A stretch of DNA of 64,000 bases, taken from the NCBI RefSeq assembly GCF_014652395.1, contig NZ_BMYS01000005.1, positions 62,526 through 126,525 on the forward strand. The letters are read 5' to 3'. The notes below the pieces were generated by a model. That model was not told the origin of the DNA, did not search any database, and saw only the letters and a program-made list of their open reading frames with translations. This DNA comes from Advenella faeciporci. GTDB lineage: Bacteria > Pseudomonadota > Gammaproteobacteria > Burkholderiales > Burkholderiaceae_B. Below are positions 27,084 through 35,538 of the stretch, in pieces (the stretch's first letter is position 1; the number at the start of each line of letters is the position of its first letter). A program made the translations under genes and the position numbers.

Positions 27084-27115
27084 AAAACAGAGGGCATTCT
27101 GTTGCCTTCTGTTTT
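27084..27115 (+). terminator. Rho-independent terminator after the MFS gene
   Basis: AAAACAGAGGGCA (27084-27096) pairs with TGCCTTCTGTTTT (27103-27115) with one mismatch-type G-U, leaving a six-base loop, and the 3' arm ends in TTTT. It lies 14 bp after the stop codon and separates the transporter from the porin gene. Confidence 0.65.
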
Positions 27116-27189
27116 GCACAAGATAACCGAAACAAATAAAAAATTTAATTAAATCAAAATATTATTGATTATTCAAAAAGGAAAGTGGT

Positions 27190-28302
27190 ATGGAGAAGAA
27201 GTTGGTTATGGCAGGTTTGGCATGTTGTCTGGCCGGAGGAATGGCACATGCTGAAACAGAAAAAAAAGATAGCGTTCAAATTTATGGTTTGCTGGATATA
27301 GGCGTTTCCTATATTTCAAACCAGGGAGATGACCGTCGCCTTAGAACCGATTCAGGTATATATACACCGTCATTTATTGGTTTCAAAGGCACTGAGCATT
27401 TAAGTGATGGCACAAAAGTCATATTTGACTTGCAAAGCCAATTTGATATTCATGAAGGTAGAACAATTCCCGGGCATGGCCTTTTTGGCCGTACCGCATT
27501 GGTGGGCTTGGAAAATGATGAATATGGCCGCCTGACGTTGGGCAACCAGTTTGATTTCATGTGGGATTCCCTGACCATTGCCAGAAATGCAGCCGGAATC
27601 AGTGTAGGCGGACTATATACCTTCAGGCAAGGTCCATTTTCGGGATTGGGAATTCCTTTTAATGCAACGGGCGGATCCGATTGGGATAGAACCGCCGGTG
27701 AACAGGTACATAATTCTGTCAAGTATAGAACACCGGATTTTGGCGGTTTTACGGCAGGTGCGCAGTATGGTTTCGGGTCAGCGCCCAATCGTTCAACCAA
27801 AGACAGGACCTTAAGTTTTGGCATGAACTATAAATCAGGGAAGTTTGGCGCGGGTGCTGCCTATACCGAAGTGAAATATGGCGTAAACGCCGCCATGGAA
27901 CCGGTGCAAACACCGATACGGACATGGGGTGTTGGCATGCACTATGAATTTGAGGCAGTAACAGCCATTGCCCTGTTTACCAAAACCAGCAACCGTTCCA
28001 ACAAGGCTTCTGTTTATGCGGCCGAAATTGGCGGCAGGTGGCAAATTGACCCGAAATGGGCATTGGGGGCCAGTTATCATTACATGAAAGGCAATGCCCA
28101 ATTAAATAAAAATCACGCGCATCAAACTAACTCGACGCTGTCGTACTCATTGTCTAAACGTACCATTGTTTATGCACAGCAAATTTACCAAAGAACCAAT
28201 AAAAACGCTCGGGCAAGTATTAATGGTTTATTCGGTCCCAACGATGCCTCTTCCAGCAGAAACCAGGCTATTACCCGAATTGGTATCCAGACTGTATTTT
28301 AA
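27190..28302 (+). CDS. Gram-negative trimeric porin
   Basis: A 370-residue outer-membrane porin of the betaproteobacterial general type. It starts with a signal peptide (cleavage probably after GGMAHA), continues VQIYGLLDIGVSYIS, has GRTALVGLENDEYGRLTLGNQFD, and ends with the terminal phenylalanine needed for outer-membrane assembly (RIGIQTVF). It follows the MFS gene within the catabolic island and probably provides outer-membrane access for the same compounds. The DUF533 fragment begins only about 25 bp after its stop, marking the right border of the island. Confidence 0.9.
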   Translation: MEKKLVMAGLACCLAGGMAHAETEKKDSVQIYGLLDIGVSYISNQGDDRRLRTDSGIYTPSFIGFKGTEHLSDGTKVIFDLQSQFDIHEGRTIPGHGLFGRTALVGLENDEYGRLTLGNQFDFMWDSLTIARNAAGISVGGLYTFRQGPFSGLGIPFNATGGSDWDRTAGEQVHNSVKYRTPDFGGFTAGAQYGFGSAPNRSTKDRTLSFGMNYKSGKFGAGAAYTEVKYGVNAAMEPVQTPIRTWGVGMHYEFEAVTAIALFTKTSNRSNKASVYAAEIGGRWQIDPKWALGASYHYMKGNAQLNKNHAHQTNSTLSYSLSKRTIVYAQQIYQRTNKNARASINGLFGPNDASSSRNQAITRIGIQTVF

Positions 28303-28326
28303 TAACTCAAAGGCAGGTTCTTCTTT

Positions 28327-28726
28327 GAAGGGCCTGATCCCTGACCAGAAGAGCTCACAAGCCAGCTTCCATCTCAAACAGCTCGTCTGGCCTTAAAGGT
28401 TTTGCCGGTGGCGCACTTACCGGCGGGGCACTGGCCTTATTAATGGGCAACAAGAAATTCAGGAAAATCGGTGGCAAGGTGGCTACCTATGGCGGAGTGG
28501 CCGCTTTAGGGGCTGCGGCTTACCATGCTTATGGTCAGTGGAAAGAAAATAAAACCCAACCACAGCAAACGTCCAGCCAGCCCGATGAGCACGCCTGGAT
28601 TCGTGCCCAGCCGACCCGGCCGCCGTTGCCAAACAAGTGGAAACACCCGAACTGGTACGCCAGCTAGGCCTGGACGAAAGCCTGAAAACCCATTTGGAAA
28701 ATTCGGCCTTAAGCATGCAGCAGTAA
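28327..28726 (+). pseudogene. Decayed second copy of the DUF533 gene (truncated, frameshifted, internal deletions)
   Basis: This stretch parallels the intact gene at 15191-15913 almost from codon 17: GLIPDQKSSQA versus GLMSEQKTNQT, then after a frame change GLKGFAGGALTGGALALLMGNKKFRKIGGKVATYGGVAALG, nearly identical in protein but with many silent differences. The middle is lost: the tail jumps from QWKENKTQ to PDEHAWIRAQ, a second deletion removes the TerB core, and the frame is broken again before the conserved end LGLDESLKTHLENSALSMQQ and stop. Similarity continues about 30 bp past the stop. The 5' end is missing where the porin gene abuts. It is a diverged paralogue, not a fresh duplication. 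Confidence 0.85.
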
Positions 28727-28769
28727 TCAAGCACTGCGCTCAAGGATAGGCTTCTGCTAAAATCTCCCC

Positions 28770-29744
28770 ATGAATTCCGATGATTTGGCACTATTCGCAG
28801 CGGTTGTGCAAGCAGGCAGCATCTCCCGTGCGGCAATTGAAAAAGGGATGGACCAGTCTACCGTCAGCCGACGGGTAAACATGCTGGAGTCCGAGGTAGG
28901 AGGCCGCCTGTTCCATCGCAGTGGCCGTGGTGTGATGCTCACTGAACGCGGGCAGCAATTAATGGTTTATGCGCAAACCATTTCCAGCACCCTTGAAACT
29001 GCCATGCGGGCCATGCAAAAAGGTACGGCAACCGGGCCCGCCAGGCTGCGCATAGGTGCCCAGCCGACGATTGCCAGGATGACATTCGGCAAGCTTTACC
29101 ATGCTTTCAGGGGCCGTTATCCCAATACCCAAATTCGTTTCATAGAAGGGTTGGCCAACCAGCTGTTAAGCAACCTGAATGATGGCGAGATTGACCTGCT
29201 GTTACTGTATCGTCCTGAACACGCCGGTGCCTTGTCTTATGACCCTTTGCTGCATGAAGGCATCTGGCTGATCACCCCGCCTGATTTCACGCTTCCTGTC
29301 GCCAATAGCATCCCGGTCAGCCAGCTGGCTGACATCCCCCTTATCCTGCCCAGCACCCATCATGGCATACGTCTCATGGCCGAAACCGTAGCGGCACGAC
29401 ATGGTTTCAGCCTGAAACTGGCCCTGGAATGCGATGGCTCCACCACCATGACCAAACAACTGGTGATGGATGGCTGTGGATGCACCATCCTGCCACTGGC
29501 AGCGGTGATTGAGGATGTGAATGCCGGCCGGCTGAAAACCTACCGTCTTACCGAACCGGGCATCAGCCGTTGCGTGGCGCTGTTAATGGGTAAAACCCCA
29601 AGAGAGTCGTCAGAAACCTGGCAAATCAACCAGATCATCAAGGAAACCGTGATTGATCTGGTTCAGAATAGACTTTGGCCGGACACAGAGCTTGATGCCG
29701 CTTTACAATCCGGGCATCAACCCGGCGTACCGCCCTCCATTTAA
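28770..29744 (+). CDS. LysR-family transcriptional regulator
   Basis: A 324-residue LysR protein: winged helix LALFAAVVQAGSISRAAIEKGMDQSTVSRRVNMLE (about 5-40), GVMLTERGQQL, and an effector domain with GTATGPARLRIGAQPT. It is convergent with the ThDP-enzyme operon, their ends overlapping by four bases, so it is a likely but unproven regulator of that operon. The ligand is unknown. Codon usage returns here to the GC-richer style of the rest of the chromosome. Confidence 0.88.
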   Translation: MNSDDLALFAAVVQAGSISRAAIEKGMDQSTVSRRVNMLESEVGGRLFHRSGRGVMLTERGQQLMVYAQTISSTLETAMRAMQKGTATGPARLRIGAQPTIARMTFGKLYHAFRGRYPNTQIRFIEGLANQLLSNLNDGEIDLLLLYRPEHAGALSYDPLLHEGIWLITPPDFTLPVANSIPVSQLADIPLILPSTHHGIRLMAETVAARHGFSLKLALECDGSTTMTKQLVMDGCGCTILPLAAVIEDVNAGRLKTYRLTEPGISRCVALLMGKTPRESSETWQINQIIKETVIDLVQNRLWPDTELDAALQSGHQPGVPPSI

Positions 29745-31417
29745 ACAGACGCCAGGCGCAACTGCGGGTTAATCTGTGCCGGGTCAGTACACAGTTCCAG
29801 CAAGGCGGGCTTGCCTGAAGCCAGGGCACGTTCAAAAGCGGCCGGGAAGTCTGTGGTTTCCTGTACCCGTTCGGCATAGGCCCCAAAAGCATGGGCAAAC
29901 GTCACGAAATCCGGATTAGACAGCGCTGTACCAGATACCCGGCCAGGATACTCCCTCTCCTGGTGCATGCGTATAGTGCCGAACATGCCATTATTTACCA
30001 CAATCACCACCACTGGCGCGCCAAACTGCATGGCAGTGGCCAGTTCTTGCGGATACATCATGAAGCAGCCATCACCGGCAAAACAGACCACGGTTTTTTC
30101 CGGTGCATGCAGCTTGGCCGCAATCGCTGCCGGCAAACCGTAGCCCATGGCCCCATTGGTGGGTGCCAGTTCCGTGGCGGGCTGGCGGTAACGGAAAAAG
30201 CGGTGCACCCAGACGGTATAGTTGCCTGCGCCATTGGCGATAATCGCATCATCGGGCAGCACATTATTCAAATGCGCTACCACTGCCCCCATATCCACCC
30301 CCTTGTAATCCGCTACGGGTGCAAGCGGAGTAGAGTGCGCGATGTAATCGGCACGGGCTGCCTCTGTCCAGGCACGCCAGGCGGGTTCAGCCTGCGGTTT
30401 CAAACCGGCTAACGCCGCAGCAGCGGCAGGCATGCTGGTATTGATAGGCAAATGGGCCACAAAGACACGGTTAAGCTCTGCCGGATCAACATGCAAATGA
30501 ACCAATGTCTGACCGGGGCCGGGCGATGTCACCAGGCTATACCCGGCAGTAGGTGTATCCGTCAGGCGAGAACCCAGCACCAGCAACAGATCGGCCTGCT
30601 TTACGCATTCAGCCAGCTGTGGCGATGTGCCCAAGCCCAACTGCCCCACATAATGCGCATCACGGTTATCAAACAGATCCTGCCGGCGAAACGAAGCTGT
30701 AACCGGTAAATTATAAGTATGAACAAAACGGGCAAGATCACGGGTGGCATTTTCCGTCCAGCCCGTACCACCCACCACCAGCAAGGGTTTCTTTGCCTGT
30801 TCCAATAAACGGGCCAGTTCGTCAAGGTCGTGTTGTGCAGGTGCCGCCTGGCTGATACGCACAGGAGGGGCATCTGCCACGGCAGCGGCATTGAAAAGAA
30901 TGTCTTCCGGCAAGGCCACCACCACCGGCCCGGGCCGACCGGACATGGCAACACTGAAAGCACGCGACACTACTTCGGGAATGCGTTCAATATCTTCAAT
31001 CTCGGTAGCCCATTTTGCCAGGCTGCCAAACACCTGGCGGTAATCTACTTCCTGAAAACCCTCACGCTCTTTCATGGTGGTTTCAACCTGTCCCACGAAC
31101 AGAATCATGGGGGTCGAGTCCTGTTTGGCGGTATGCACACCATTACTGGCATGGGTCGCACCCGGCCCACGGGTCACAAAAGCAATGCCTGGCCTGCCGG
31201 TTAATTTGCCATAGGCATCGGCCATATTGGAAGCGGCACCTTCATGGCGGGTCACGATGGTGCGGATTTGCGTGGCATCATGCAGGGCATCAAGTACCGG
31301 CAGGAAACTTTCTCCGGGCACACAGTACACGGTATCAACCTGGTTGTGGCGCAGTGCATCAACCAGAATCTGGCCGCCATTGCGGGAAGCGGTATCAAGT
31401 GTTTGGGCAGTCGTCAT
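29741..31417 (-). CDS. Thiamine-diphosphate-dependent enzyme (acetolactate synthase / 2-oxo-acid decarboxylase family)
   Basis: The 558-residue protein shows all three ThDP-enzyme domains: an N-terminal pyrimidine-binding domain with the activating glutamate (VYCVPGESFLP), a central domain (LDELARLLEQAKKPLLVVGGTGW), and a C-terminal pyrophosphate-binding domain with GDGCFMMYPQELATA...VIVVNN. Similar proteins are annotated acetolactate synthase-like, but no small regulatory subunit or ilv gene is present. Together with the aldehyde dehydrogenase and Bug receptor genes upstream, decarboxylation of a 2-oxo acid to an aldehyde is the more natural role. The substrate is unknown. Confidence 0.85.
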   Translation of the reverse strand: MTTAQTLDTASRNGGQILVDALRHNQVDTVYCVPGESFLPVLDALHDATQIRTIVTRHEGAASNMADAYGKLTGRPGIAFVTRGPGATHASNGVHTAKQDSTPMILFVGQVETTMKEREGFQEVDYRQVFGSLAKWATEIEDIERIPEVVSRAFSVAMSGRPGPVVVALPEDILFNAAAVADAPPVRISQAAPAQHDLDELARLLEQAKKPLLVVGGTGWTENATRDLARFVHTYNLPVTASFRRQDLFDNRDAHYVGQLGLGTSPQLAECVKQADLLLVLGSRLTDTPTAGYSLVTSPGPGQTLVHLHVDPAELNRVFVAHLPINTSMPAAAAALAGLKPQAEPAWRAWTEAARADYIAHSTPLAPVADYKGVDMGAVVAHLNNVLPDDAIIANGAGNYTVWVHRFFRYRQPATELAPTNGAMGYGLPAAIAAKLHAPEKTVVCFAGDGCFMMYPQELATAMQFGAPVVVIVVNNGMFGTIRMHQEREYPGRVSGTALSNPDFVTFAHAFGAYAERVQETTDFPAAFERALASGKPALLELCTDPAQINPQLRLASV

Positions 31418-31453
31418 TTTATTTATCTACTTCAATCATTTACGGGAAACTCG

Positions 31454-32431
31454 TCAATCGAGTCTGGTGTTGGTGGCTTGCACAAGGTCTTTCCATTTAA
31501 TGGCTTCCTGTTTCACAAAAGCCGCAAAATTTTCTGGCGTATCACCTACCGGCCGGGAACCGGTTTCATCAAGAATGCGCTTATACTCACTGGTTTGCAT
31601 GAAATCAAGCGTGGCCTTGTTAAGCGTGTTCACAACCTCGGCAGGCGTATTGGCAGGAGCGAACAGGCCATACCAGGCCGATGCTTCCACACCCGGCAAA
31701 CCGGCTTCGGCAAAGGTAGGAACCTCAGGCAATAATGGCGAGCGTTCGGGGCTGGAAATCGCGATAGGCCGTACCTTGCCAGCTTTAATGTGTGGCACGA
31801 TAGCAATGGTGCTGTCAAACATCATTGGCACGTGTCCGCCCAGCAGATCGGTAATCGCCGGTGCGGTACCCTTGTAAGGCACATGCACCATATCCAGTTT
31901 GGCCGTCATTCTGAAAAGCTCGCCGGTCAGGTGCTGGGTCGTACCATTGCCCGCAGATGCCCATTGAAAATCACCTTTCTTTTCTTTAATGTATGCCAGC
32001 AACTCCTGCAGGTTATTCACCGGAACGGAAGGATTCACCACCAGCACCAGCGGTACCTGCAGCAGATTGCTAATTGGCGTGAAGTCCTTTTCCGCGTCAT
32101 AGGGCATTTTTGCGTAAATATAGGGATTAATCACAAAAGGCCCGCTGGATGACAGCAGTAAAGTATGTCCATCCGGTTTGGCCTTGGCAACCATATTACT
32201 GCCGATATTGCCGCCCGCACCGGCACGGTTGTCAATGACCACAGACTGGCCCAGCATCTTCTGCAAATGCGCGGCCAAAGGACGGGCACCAATATCCGAA
32301 GGACCACCGGGCGGCCATGGCACAACCATCGTTACGGCATGAGAGGGGTACGTATCGGCGCTGGCGGTATTGCTTAAAACGGCACCTGCCATGCAAGTTG
32401 CCGCCAATAAAATTTTCCATTTTTTATGCAT
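31454..32431 (-). CDS. Bug/TctC-family periplasmic solute-binding protein
   Basis: A 325-residue tripartite-tricarboxylate-type receptor with a signal peptide (cleavage near NTASA) and Bug hallmarks: YPSHAVTMVVPWPPGGPSD, VVIDNRAGAGGNIGSNMVAKAKPDGHTLL, and PYIYAKMPYDAEKDFTPIS. Such receptors bind carboxylates and are hugely expanded in Bordetella and relatives. No TctA/TctB membrane partner is encoded nearby, as is common for orphan Bug proteins. It lies between the ThDP-enzyme and aldehyde dehydrogenase genes in one leftward operon, so it probably recognises the acid that the operon degrades. Confidence 0.92.
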   Translation of the reverse strand: MHKKWKILLAATCMAGAVLSNTASADTYPSHAVTMVVPWPPGGPSDIGARPLAAHLQKMLGQSVVIDNRAGAGGNIGSNMVAKAKPDGHTLLLSSSGPFVINPYIYAKMPYDAEKDFTPISNLLQVPLVLVVNPSVPVNNLQELLAYIKEKKGDFQWASAGNGTTQHLTGELFRMTAKLDMVHVPYKGTAPAITDLLGGHVPMMFDSTIAIVPHIKAGKVRPIAISSPERSPLLPEVPTFAEAGLPGVEASAWYGLFAPANTPAEVVNTLNKATLDFMQTSEYKRILDETGSRPVGDTPENFAAFVKQEAIKWKDLVQATNTRLD

Positions 32432-32470
32432 TGTCTTCTCCTTGAATCAAATTTTTATAAAGCATGCCAA

Positions 32471-33913
32471 TCAGGCATTCACATAGGCGGTTTTCACGGT
32501 GGTGTAGAACTCGGCGGCATACCTGCCCTGTTCACGTGGCCCATAGCTGGAGCCCTTGCGGCCGCCAAAAGGAACGTGATAATCCACCCCTGCCGTAGCC
32601 AGATTCACCATGACCATACCGGCCTGTGCGTGACGTTTGAAATGCGTTGCCAATTTCAGTGAAGTGGTAACGATCCCGGCACACAGCCCAAACTGGGTAT
32701 CGTTAGCCAGTTCCAGTGCGTGTTCATAATCATTGGCACGAATCACCGCAGCAACCGGCCCGAAGATTTCTTCCCGCGCAATGCGCATAGTGTTGTCCGC
32801 ATCCACAAACAAGGCGGGTGACAGGTAGAAACCATCATGCTGGCGTTGCAAACGCTCGCCGCCATGGAGCAATCGCGCTCCTTCTTCCACGCCAATATTG
32901 ATATAAGACAGATCGGTTTCCAGTTGATTCTGATCGACTACAGGGCCAATATCGGTGCCTGTGGCCAGGGCATCGCCCACTTTCACGGCAGACAAGCGTG
33001 CCTGCATGGCCTGAACAAAACGGTCATGAATACCGGGCGTGACAATCAGCCGTGAAGAAGCCGTACAACGCTGGCCGGTAGAGAAATAGGAACCCTGGAT
33101 CGCGCACTCAACGGCAACATCCAGATCGGCATCGTCAGTAATCACCAATGGGTTCTTCCCTCCCATTTCCAGCTGCACTTTACCCATGCGCGCCACGACC
33201 TTGGCAGCAATAGATTGCCCTGTTGCAACCGACCCGGTAAAGGACACCCCATCAACCTCCCGGCTAGTCACGATTTCCTCGCCAACGACCGAGCCGCGCC
33301 CCATTACCAGATTAAGCACCCCGGCAGGCAAACCCGCCCTTACCAGAATATCCACCAAAGCCCATGCACTCGCTGGCACCAGCTCGGCCGGTTTGAACAC
33401 CACCGTATTGCCGTATGCCAGGGCAGGCGCAATCTTCCATGCCGGTATGGCAATGGGAAAATTCCATGGCGTGATAATGCCAATAACCCCCAGCGGCTCA
33501 CGGGTAATTTCGACGTCTACACCCGCTCGTACCGAAGGCAGTTTCTCACCTGCCATGCGCAAAACCTCTCCGGCAAAAAAGCCGAATATTTGCCCGGCTC
33601 GAGCAACTTCGCCAATGGCTTCGGGTAATGTTTTACCTTCTTCGCGTGCCAGCAATTGCCCCAGCTCATCCTTGCGCGCCAGAATTTCTGCTGATGCACG
33701 GGCAAGAATATTGGAACGTTCCTGCATGGGGAACATGGCCCAGGCGGGAAAGGCATCCCTGGCAGCCTGGATGGCAGCTTTCGTCTGCCCCAGATCCGCC
33801 TGGCTGAATTCGCCGACGATGTCGTTAATATTGGAGGGATTACGGTTAGTACTGACTGATTCGGCGCTCACCCACTGACCACCGATGTAATTCTTGAATA
33901 ATTGTGTACGCAT
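32471..33913 (-). CDS. NAD(P)-dependent aldehyde dehydrogenase
   Basis: A 480-residue aldehyde dehydrogenase (start MRTQLFKNYIGGQWV). The in-frame upstream extension to 34012 looks non-native, so I start at 33913. Markers are PWNFPIAIPAWK, GSVATGQ, LEMGGKNPL, the catalytic cysteine in STGQRCTASS and EEIFGPVAAVI. The sequence recalls 2-oxoglutarate semialdehyde dehydrogenases and related sugar-acid enzymes. It is the first gene of a leftward operon with a Bug receptor and a ThDP enzyme: the pair could turn a 2-oxo acid into an aldehyde and then an acid. Substrate is inferred only. Confidence 0.88.
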   Translation of the reverse strand: MRTQLFKNYIGGQWVSAESVSTNRNPSNINDIVGEFSQADLGQTKAAIQAARDAFPAWAMFPMQERSNILARASAEILARKDELGQLLAREEGKTLPEAIGEVARAGQIFGFFAGEVLRMAGEKLPSVRAGVDVEITREPLGVIGIITPWNFPIAIPAWKIAPALAYGNTVVFKPAELVPASAWALVDILVRAGLPAGVLNLVMGRGSVVGEEIVTSREVDGVSFTGSVATGQSIAAKVVARMGKVQLEMGGKNPLVITDDADLDVAVECAIQGSYFSTGQRCTASSRLIVTPGIHDRFVQAMQARLSAVKVGDALATGTDIGPVVDQNQLETDLSYINIGVEEGARLLHGGERLQRQHDGFYLSPALFVDADNTMRIAREEIFGPVAAVIRANDYEHALELANDTQFGLCAGIVTTSLKLATHFKRHAQAGMVMVNLATAGVDYHVPFGGRKGSSYGPREQGRYAAEFYTTVKTAYVNA

Positions 33914-34103
33914 ATGGATCCGATAATTTGAAACCGGACTACGGGTGAAAAAATGCCACCGCAGCCTTATGGTTTTGCAGTATATGGCATGCCAATGCAT
34001 CCACCCATGCATCTGCTACATACCAGCTTTGCATCCCATTGGAGGAAGCGGTTTCAGGTAGTACACTATTGCTTTCCACCACTCACTACGGAATCATGAA
34101 ACC

Positions 34104-34406
34104 ATGAGACACCTGCTTCAAGTTGACTTCCCCTACACCGGCCCCTGGGGCCAGGAAATGAGCAAAATAATGAATGACCTGGCCCAGTCCATTGCGCAAG
34201 AACCCGGTCTGATCTGGAAAATATGGACAGAAAATGAAAGTGCCAATGAGGCCGGCGGCATTTACCTGTTTCAGGACAAACCCAGTGCCCAAGCCTATCT
34301 GGACATGCACACCGCTCGTTTAAAAGGATTTGGCATTCCCCATGTGAACGGAAAAATATTCGCTGTGAATGATGATTTGTCCAGAATTGACAATGCACCG
34401 CTTTAA
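34104..34406 (+). CDS. YdhR-like putative monooxygenase
   Basis: A 100-residue protein of the YdhR family (dimeric ferredoxin-like fold): MRHLLQVDFPYTGPWG, LAQSIAQEPGLIWKIWTENE, then GGIYLFQDKPSAQAYLDMH. The family is grouped with small cofactor-free monooxygenases by structure, but its reaction is not known. It is a single gene with its own terminator, lying between the aldehyde dehydrogenase gene (divergent) and the siderophore-interacting protein gene (convergent). Confidence 0.88.
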   Translation: MRHLLQVDFPYTGPWGQEMSKIMNDLAQSIAQEPGLIWKIWTENESANEAGGIYLFQDKPSAQAYLDMHTARLKGFGIPHVNGKIFAVNDDLSRIDNAPL

Positions 34407-34457
34407 CTGCAGTCTGTAAGACAAGACCCTTACACTATTAATGATTTTATACAAACA

Positions 34458-34482
34458 CGGCTGGATTTGATTCCCCCAGCCG
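34458..34482 (+). terminator. Terminator hairpin between YdhR-like and siderophore-interacting protein genes
   Basis: CGGCTGG (34458-34464) and CCAGCCG (34476-34482) form a 7-bp GC-rich stem with an 11-base loop, followed by CTTTTA. It lies between two convergent genes and best serves the rightward YdhR-like transcript. Confidence 0.7.
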
Positions 34483-34490
34483 CTTTTATG

Positions 34491-35309
34491 TCACTCAAAA
34501 TTCGTATGCGTGGCAACCTGTGATTTACGCCAGTAACTACTGGCACGAATACGCTTTTTATCAATTTTGAACTGATCAATCATGTATTCACGCAAGGCCT
34601 TAATATCGCTGTACTCGCCTGCCGCCCATACATAGCCTTCTCCGGCAGGCAAAACAATATCGCCCAAACAGGCAGCCAGCAGTTCAGCTTCATTTTTATT
34701 GGCAAAATCACTGTCTTGCTGTACCCAGCGAACCTCAAAATCGCATTGGCCCTGCAACGGTATTTTACTGTCCTCACTGGCAATCTTGATAATAACCATC
34801 GCCTTGCACGACGCCGGCAATTCTTCAAGCCTGCGCGCAATCGCCGGAATGGCGGTTTCATCACCCATCAGCAAGTGCCAGTCAAAACCGGCAGGAATCA
34901 CAAATGAACCGCGCGGCCCGGCCACGCCCAGGTAATGCCCCTCCTCTGCCTGGCTTGCCCAGCGGGTGGCCGGCCCTTCATGGTTTAACACGAAGTCAAT
35001 ATCCAATTCGTTGGTGTCGGGATTATAGCGGCGTGGTGTATAGTCGCGGGTAAGCGGCTTGGGGCGATTTGGCGCAAATTCCATCCCTTTTTCCCCCAAC
35101 ACCGGCATATGGGGCTTTTCACCGGGGGAGTCGGGCAAAAATAATTTAATATGATCCTCAAAAGAGGCGGAAAGAAAACCGTTCAAGTCATCACCACTTA
35201 AGGTGATGCGACGTATTGACGGGCTTAACGAAGTAATTCGTTTAACTTGCAGCAAACGCATTTTAATGGGGTGTTGCTGCTTCTGTGTATCAAGGGTAAT
35301 TTCTGTCAT
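34491..35309 (-). CDS. Siderophore-interacting protein (ViuB-like ferric-siderophore reductase)
   Basis: A 272-residue flavoprotein of the SIP/ViuB family. The FAD-binding motif RPLTRDYTPRRYN is present, as are GPATRWASQAEEGHYLGVAGPRGSFVIP and WHLLMGDETAIPAIARRLEELP; the end AGEYSDIKALREYMIDQF...ASSYWRKSQ is typical. These enzymes reduce cytoplasmic ferric siderophores to release iron. A near-consensus Fur box about 60 bp upstream indicates iron repression. No siderophore receptor is adjacent, although a TonB-dependent receptor gene lies 6 kb away. Confidence 0.93.
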   Translation of the reverse strand: MTEITLDTQKQQHPIKMRLLQVKRITSLSPSIRRITLSGDDLNGFLSASFEDHIKLFLPDSPGEKPHMPVLGEKGMEFAPNRPKPLTRDYTPRRYNPDTNELDIDFVLNHEGPATRWASQAEEGHYLGVAGPRGSFVIPAGFDWHLLMGDETAIPAIARRLEELPASCKAMVIIKIASEDSKIPLQGQCDFEVRWVQQDSDFANKNEAELLAACLGDIVLPAGEGYVWAAGEYSDIKALREYMIDQFKIDKKRIRASSYWRKSQVATHTNFE

Positions 35310-35370
35310 TTACAATCTCATTCAGTAGCCCGTATAGGGTTATTTACTATTGTCAACTGATAATATATCA

Positions 35371-35389
35371 CAAATGAGAATCATTATTA
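35371..35389. promoter_or_regulatory. Fur box upstream of the siderophore-interacting protein gene
   Basis: ACAAATGAGAATCATTATT matches the classical 19-bp Fur consensus at about 14-15 positions, including an uninterrupted AATCATTAT run. It lies 62 bp upstream of the leftward siderophore-interacting protein start and about 150 bp from the divergent SDR gene, so it may affect both. Confidence 0.75.
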
Positions 35390-35538
35390 ATTAATCCCTT
35401 GAAAAAACAAGGTGTTAAAAAGTACCTTCACGCTTGCCTGCCAAATACCGAAGGCTATTTTTCTTCCTGAAAAACGCATCGTTTATACTTAAATAATACT
35501 GTCAACCAGACAGTTCTTTCATTTAATGGAGATTTGCA

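Noticed and set aside
28303-28769. Small intact gene at 28443-28667
   Set aside because: Alignment by eye with the DUF533 gene shows that it is one frame piece of a degraded copy.
15021-28769. tRNA or integrase marking the catabolic island as an integrative element
   Set aside because: No tRNA-like cloverleaf sequence or recombinase gene was recognised at either border.
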